36,139 nucleotides of DNA, taken from the NCBI GenBank assembly GCA_944321745.1, contig CALUML010000009.1, positions 1 to 36,139 of the forward strand, given 5' to 3'. The notes under the pieces were generated by a model. That model did no database searches. It was not told the DNA's origin and was given only the letters and a program-made list of their open reading frames with translations. The first letter of the stretch is position 1, and each line of letters starts with the position of its first letter. The position numbers were made by a program, and so were the translations under genes. Source of the DNA: an uncultured Bacteroidales bacterium (GTDB lineage Bacteria; Bacteroidota; Bacteroidia; Bacteroidales; Paludibacteraceae). Positions 32,201 to 36,139 of this stretch are shown here, in pieces.

Positions 32201-35200
32201 GGTGCGGGCGGTGCTGACCAATCACACCTTCCGCAATGATGGATTGCTGCTCGACTCGAACGGCGAGAACCGCTTCTACAATGCTCCGCTTGAAGGGGTG
32301 GTGTTCCGCGACGAGACCCGTGTGCGTTTCATAGGCCGTGTTGCGGGCGGTCCGGTGCAGCAGGCATTCCCGGTAGGGCACTCCCTTTCCACGAATAACC
32401 TGGGTGATAACCCCACCGTGCGCCTCGAACTGTCCGGCTCGTCGGCCAATATGTTCAGCATCTACGAGGACGAATCGGGTGAAGTCGGTGCCTCCACGGA
32501 AAAGACCGTGCACGTGACGCATTTCCGTCCCACGCGGTGGAACTGGGAATCCCCCGACCGTCTGCCGGATAGCACGGCGGTGACTTACGCCGAACGCTAC
32601 ATTGAAATACATCCCTCAACCAACACGGGTGAGTTCTTCGTAGATCTCATTCCCACCGCCTACAACGTGACCAGCGCAACGGCTGCCGGGCACAGCGACA
32701 TCCTGGCCGACCTGATGACGCTCAACCTCACGGACAGCCTCATCGCCAAGTCATCGGCCTATGAATATGTGTTGCCCGACAGCTTGCGCCAAGTGGGACA
32801 GGACACCACCGCCATCGACAGCATTCCCTACCACGCCTCCGCCCAGTACATCAAGCGTGTGAACCCCACCCTGGAAGTGGCACAACTCTCCAATGCCGGA
32901 CAGCCGTTGGACTATTGGGGGGATGAAACCGCTGTCCGGAATGCAATAGATGGGACGCTGGATACTATGCAAGTGTACTTCCCGGACAGAGAAGGCAACG
33001 AACGTTATCTGTTCGGTTTGCCCATCATGAGCCAAGAAAACCCCTATGAGTTACAGGCCAATGTATTTGAGCGATATTCTTATTATACATTGGATGAAGG
33101 AACACCTGTTGAAGTACCTGAACGGGAGGACCGTGTACCTGTGACCGATGGGATAGTTAACTTTGCCAACGACTTAAAAGGAACAACCGACACAGTAAGC
33201 GTGGGAGAAGACGGATCTGCATACTACCTGTTTGATTGCGGGGAACCCTCATTGTCCGCTCCCAATGGAGCAAAGAAATTGGAAATAACCGTACAAGTAG
33301 GCGATAGGACGATAGATGACAAGGTAAGTCTGGATATAATTGTATTGGGAAGTGTGGATAAGAATACCAACTTCGTGACTGCCGGACCCGACCTCATCAC
33401 CACCGTGCTGCGCGACCCGCCAGGTTCTGGCAGCTACAGCTACTTGGAAGCCGGTACATCTTACGAATATACTTCTACTTATGTAGGTTCCATGGAGGTA
33501 GGCACAGAATCGGGTGCTATAGCCAAGGGAAATGCCAGCATCAAAACTTTGATTGGAGCTTTAGGAAGCGGTACTATCACCGAAATAAAAGCTGGCACCG
33601 AAAGTTCCTTAACTGGAATATTCGAACTGAATGTGGAAGGACACATAGGTACGGGGTCACGATTGACGTTTACCAATCGTTGGCAAACGAGCGAAGACCC
33701 TACCTATGTGGGAGCGGATGCCGATATATACATTGGCAAGTCGACCAATATAATCATGGGTACGGGCGATGCAGTGGAAATTCTGCGCGATGGAGAGTTC
33801 AACACGGAAAATGTAAAAGTATTGGCAAACAGCAATGGCTATTCGCTGGTACAACGTGAGACCATTCTCATGGGAGCGCAATTCTCTACCGCCTTTGCTT
33901 ATCCGCAAATCCACATAGAAAACGTATTGATTCCCCAGTTGAAGGAAGTGATGATGCAGCAATTCACATTCGGATTGGATTCGGCTGCGGCTCAACAACA
34001 AGCCAACCAAACGCAGAAGATTGTTTACACGACCGACATCACCAATATGGAAGATACCTGCTTCGGCAAACAAGGGTATTATAAGAGATTCATCCCTCAT
34101 AATCCAGGAGATGAGTATCCGGGACAAATATATGCGTCCAATCCGGATCATGCCAACTTGGACACCATCTTGACTATCCGCCAGAGCATCGACAACTGGG
34201 AATTAGCCATTGCCGACAACGAGCGGAAGAAGATAACCGCCTCCAAGGAGGGAGAAAACATCTCCTTCCACGCCGGGTCGAGCATCGAGCGGAGCATGGA
34301 ATATGCCGGTAGTGATGTGAATGTAGTGACATTCTCCTTTACAATAGGCTCTCATCAAACATCACTGGCTGGAGCATTGGTCAATGATGCAGGGGTGCAA
34401 GCGACATTAAGTTTCATAGAAACCACGAGCCACGGCAGAGAGTATGAAACCACCCAGGAAGCGACCCGCACGTTCGGCTTCGTGCTGGCCGAGGACGGCA
34501 CGGACTACATCTCGGTGGACGTGCGCAAGGTGAACAACGACCAGAAGCTGACCGAAATCGTCAACGACGCGGGCGGCGACCTGGGACATGGCGTGAACTG
34601 GGGCGACCTGCTGGACAACGACAACCTGAAGGGCGTGCAGAACGAGTATGTTTTCATCACCCGGGGCGGGGCTACCTCCTGCCCGTGGGAAGGCGGCTCG
34701 GTATCCAAATACTACCAGCCCGGCACAACCATCGACCAGCCTACCGCCCAAATGGAAAAACCCGTGCTCACGGTGGACGAAAGCACGGTGAGCAACGTGC
34801 CCGCATCGCGCCGGGCGGTATTTACGCTGCATTTGGGCAACGAGTCCGAAACGGGCGATGACCAATACTTCATGCTGTCGCAGGTGGACGAGACGAATCC
34901 CGACGGGGCGAAGTTCTACATCGACGGCACGCCGCTGGGCGACGGGCGCACCTTCTTCGTACCAGCCGGGGGCGAACTGGTCAAGACCCTGGAAGTGGAG
35001 AAAGGCACGGCCATGGTGTACCACGACCTGCAACTGGTGCTGCACTCCACCTGCCAGTACGACCTCACCGGCTTCCAGGATCTGATAGGAGCCACGGTGA
35101 GCCTCAATGCCGAGTTCACCCCTTCGTGCACGGACCTCACCTTGGCCTCGCCGCTCGACCAGTGGGTGCTCAACAGCGAAAGCCCCAACGTGACGGAGGA

Positions 35201-36139
35201 TGGCAAGTACTTCATTCCCGTCACCGTGACGGACTTCGACGTGAACTACGAGAACTTCCACCACATCGACATCCAGTTCAAAGGCTCGTACGAGTCGGAT
35301 GACCGCTGGGTGACCAAGGCGCGTTTCTACCGGTCGGAAGACGACATGAATGCCGATACCGAGGCCACGTGCGAGAAGTTCCTGATAGAGGGGGCTGACA
35401 TACAATATAATATAGTATTGGACGAGGCAACGGACGTGGACCAAAGCTATGACATCTGTGCCGTGAGTGCCTGCCGGGATGAGAACGGCTTCATCGAAAC
35501 CGTGTCCAACATCTCCACCGGCACGAAGGACACCTACCGCCCGCGCCTCTTCGGCCAGCCCCAACCGGCCGATGGCATCCTTGGCGTGGAAGACGAAGTG
35601 CGGCTGAACTTCAACGAGAACATCGCCGCCGGGTATATCACGCAGGACAACGTGAGCGCCACCGGCGTGAGGGTGGGGACGGCCAACACGAACAACGCTT
35701 CGGTGAGCTTCGACGGCGTGTCGGAATACGCCGCTACCGAGCTGCCGAAGAACTTCGCGGGCAAGAGCTTCACGGTAGAGACCAACATTCTCTTCGACGA
35801 TTATCGGGACGAGGCGGTATTTGCCCTGGGCGACATCAACACCTACTTCGAAATGGGCTTCGATGCCGACGGCTATCTCACGGTGCAAGTGGGCGGGTCG
35901 GAGGTACGCGCTTCCGCCCCGCTGGACAAGCAGCTGCAAGGTCAATGGCAGCACGTGGCCGTGGTGTACGAGGCGGGCGACCATCCCACCCTCACGGGCT
36001 ACGTGGACCTGGTGCAGGTGCTGCCGCCCACACCGGTGGAAGCCTTTGACGGCATGGGCAGCTACGTGTTCGGGCGCGGCATGGACGGCACCCGGCCTTT
36101 CCACGGGCGGCTCAACGAATTCCGCATCTGGACCGAACC
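29289..36139 (+). CDS. Giant LamG / carboxypeptidase-regulatory / FN3-like surface protein (3' end outside window)
   Basis: Open without a stop for 2283 codons to the window end. The signal peptide ends near MAQAQA (residue 43); the internal Met at 29337 would give a more compact signal. FN3-like modules include about 514-600. A CarboxypepD_reg-like fold begins near 614 (GVISGRVTYENGQAVSGVEI), is interrupted by a LamG jelly-roll (about 645-816; SLEAYLRPEGDNAGRTLLAV..YVDEVRVWDKALTADEIKRD) and resumes near 859 (KGITDVNGNYTINGVPY). Another follows (FLLSGRVLYSESTIPVEGV, about 919). Residues about 1240-1700 I do not recognise, and their codons are visibly more A/T-rich. A bacterial Ig-like (Big_5) module near 2083 (PADGILGVEDEVRLNFNENI) leads into a second LamG from about 2136. 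Probably exported and surface-exposed; its ligand is unknown. Confidence 0.85.
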   Translation, partial: MTTTNKQLIRPPRRGWMAKGFTKGVRFLFVAVLTLLGMAQAQAARWDDGYRATWVAEQGAFEIRLRIYDDKGRDDVLQNGVVKLDGETIIDGISNNHHSFPYWMPMNFKDGGGKYRYQVKLSNSTWKEVYGSQSRVEYSERDGDDSRYSYIVVRVYVRNFNTIGGTHTFNIQGKIDRDATLLENTYPNFDFSTSVSTDYTKNITTLTDDWQNNQSLHLKWATNDNPNTKVSALKVTVGGTSKTYSGNSIPNPVVLTNDWKSLNFQEASYGVTVEATVQPASSSYYGFTISKSLNTATFGQADYLNSRFDPEDANGNPNRITLTWGMSEAASTSPRTDQFSIRRYKHNGSSYVYDNKEYKVDYKKGETEYTYTDNQLDANGVINYRYDLSRNSVLTGYPIVSSSIEVSTQHCSPDSIWATTSERGNSVIVEWADNDIIWSQRTQCKLVQVDLEAMTEYEYDLTEDAYKAKRFVDERVKNCGSYEYRLELTPGGDDYNIPPVVTTAEPVAPYVPGTIEDLSVSKGYFTDRTEVSWVSHNAFDNFVIERKPYGAADSEYAQVGSVTYQNTLTEYSFDDTKGAIGTIYEYRVYGITKCVDVMVYSTDTLVSVGFRSGTGVISGRVTYENGQAVSGVEILPQSDDQDSGKAARLDGSGQIVTEDALVLPATGFSLEAYLRPEGDNAGRTLLAVGSTSLLAFDTEGRLTFRTGQQTLTDPVEHEADDYYHASAVFDGRMMKLYIDSLLVDTLEVGALTVDEAPFIVGAVASGNGYAGQYTGYVDEVRVWDKALTADEIKRDYTRQLYGGETGLMLYYRFNEGVAGEVYDMSFEGEAYHEMHATATGMTYTADATELPSLEQLAIKGITDVNGNYTINGVPYASNGTQYRIIPRYGTHQFDPTERLITMNENNRDFTADFTDNSSFLLSGRVLYSESTIPVEGVMFEVDGVTAMIDNKVVMTNSLGEFEISVPVGQHSVRAVLTNHTFRNDGLLLDSNGENRFYNAPLEGVVFRDETRVRFIGRVAGGPVQQAFPVGHSLSTNNLGDNPTVRLELSGSSANMFSIYEDESGEVGASTEKTVHVTHFRPTRWNWESPDRLPDSTAVTYAERYIEIHPSTNTGEFFVDLIPTAYNVTSATAAGHSDILADLMTLNLTDSLIAKSSAYEYVLPDSLRQVGQDTTAIDSIPYHASAQYIKRVNPTLEVAQLSNAGQPLDYWGDETAVRNAIDGTLDTMQVYFPDREGNERYLFGLPIMSQENPYELQANVFERYSYYTLDEGTPVEVPEREDRVPVTDGIVNFANDLKGTTDTVSVGEDGSAYYLFDCGEPSLSAPNGAKKLEITVQVGDRTIDDKVSLDIIVLGSVDKNTNFVTAGPDLITTVLRDPPGSGSYSYLEAGTSYEYTSTYVGSMEVGTESGAIAKGNASIKTLIGALGSGTITEIKAGTESSLTGIFELNVEGHIGTGSRLTFTNRWQTSEDPTYVGADADIYIGKSTNIIMGTGDAVEILRDGEFNTENVKVLANSNGYSLVQRETILMGAQFSTAFAYPQIHIENVLIPQLKEVMMQQFTFGLDSAAAQQQANQTQKIVYTTDITNMEDTCFGKQGYYKRFIPHNPGDEYPGQIYASNPDHANLDTILTIRQSIDNWELAIADNERKKITASKEGENISFHAGSSIERSMEYAGSDVNVVTFSFTIGSHQTSLAGALVNDAGVQATLSFIETTSHGREYETTQEATRTFGFVLAEDGTDYISVDVRKVNNDQKLTEIVNDAGGDLGHGVNWGDLLDNDNLKGVQNEYVFITRGGATSCPWEGGSVSKYYQPGTTIDQPTAQMEKPVLTVDESTVSNVPASRRAVFTLHLGNESETGDDQYFMLSQVDETNPDGAKFYIDGTPLGDGRTFFVPAGGELVKTLEVEKGTAMVYHDLQLVLHSTCQYDLTGFQDLIGATVSLNAEFTPSCTDLTLASPLDQWVLNSESPNVTEDGKYFIPVTVTDFDVNYENFHHIDIQFKGSYESDDRWVTKARFYRSEDDMNADTEATCEKFLIEGADIQYNIVLDEATDVDQSYDICAVSACRDENGFIETVSNISTGTKDTYRPRLFGQPQPADGILGVEDEVRLNFNENIAAGYITQDNVSATGVRVGTANTNNASVSFDGVSEYAATELPKNFAGKSFTVETNILFDDYRDEAVFALGDINTYFEMGFDADGYLTVQVGGSEVRASAPLDKQLQGQWQHVAVVYEAGDHPTLTGYVDLVQVLPPTPVEAFDGMGSYVFGRGMDGTRPFHGRLNEFRIWTE

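Noticed and set aside
29220..36104. Long minus-strand frames at the right end
   Set aside because: The plus strand is continuously open with a signal peptide, FN3-like, carboxypeptidase-regulatory-like and LamG domains; the antisense frames are Val/His-rich shadows.

Overview
The window looks like chromosome of a gut-type Bacteroidales (Bacteroidota) with fairly high G+C for that group. The evidence is repeated use of the Bacteroidota -7 box (TAnnTTTG) a few tens of bases before start codons, AT-rich leaders without Shine-Dalgarno sites, lipoproteins, and families typical of the order: a PIF1-like helicase with HRDC and HTH tail, DUF4405, carboxypeptidase-regulatory-like domains, a membrane AraC/TPR regulator, a Listeria-Bacteroides (InlB B) repeat protein and LamG giants. 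No rRNA, tRNA, phage, IS transposase or CRISPR was seen.

Layout. 1-402: a MITE-like palindrome, then an array of 23-bp hairpin units running up to the helicase promoter. 403-2880: helicase. 3000-4063: three damaged genes in a row, more AT-rich than their neighbours (SMR transporter with a shortened third membrane helix, Crp/Fnr C-terminal remnant, frameshifted DUF4405 gene). 4137-4516: inverted intergenic repeat array, then a Pho-box-like promoter. 4543-8162: small secreted protein, polyphosphate kinase, exopolyphosphatase. 8075-11739 (minus): LpxH-like phosphoesterase and a histidine kinase/response regulator pair. 12074-15661 (minus): aldose 1-epimerase lipoprotein, hot-dog thioesterase, topoisomerase III. 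15859-21888 (minus): tripartite RND efflux operon with overlapping genes. 21889-22947: about 1 kb without genes, packed with repeats. 22948 to the end (plus): transmembrane AraC regulator, 1392-residue InlB-repeat surface protein, and a giant LamG protein open for at least 2283 codons and running off the window.

How it may fit together. The polyphosphate genes and the PhoB/PhoR-like pair suggest a phosphate-homeostasis neighbourhood. Three 11-bp-phased direct-repeat arrays with a (G/T)TAAC core precede the small secreted protein, the LpxH-like gene and the response regulator itself. Two of them have the same geometry (four repeats, then a -7 box 15 bp after the start of the last one), so I propose a Bacteroidota Pho-box-type operator recognised by this regulator. 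At the right end the AraC regulator probably senses an envelope signal and controls the adjacent giant surface proteins.

The least explained signal is the set of intergenic arrays of short palindromic units (period 21-23 bp) at three or four loci. In the first, stem bases differ between units with pairing largely kept.
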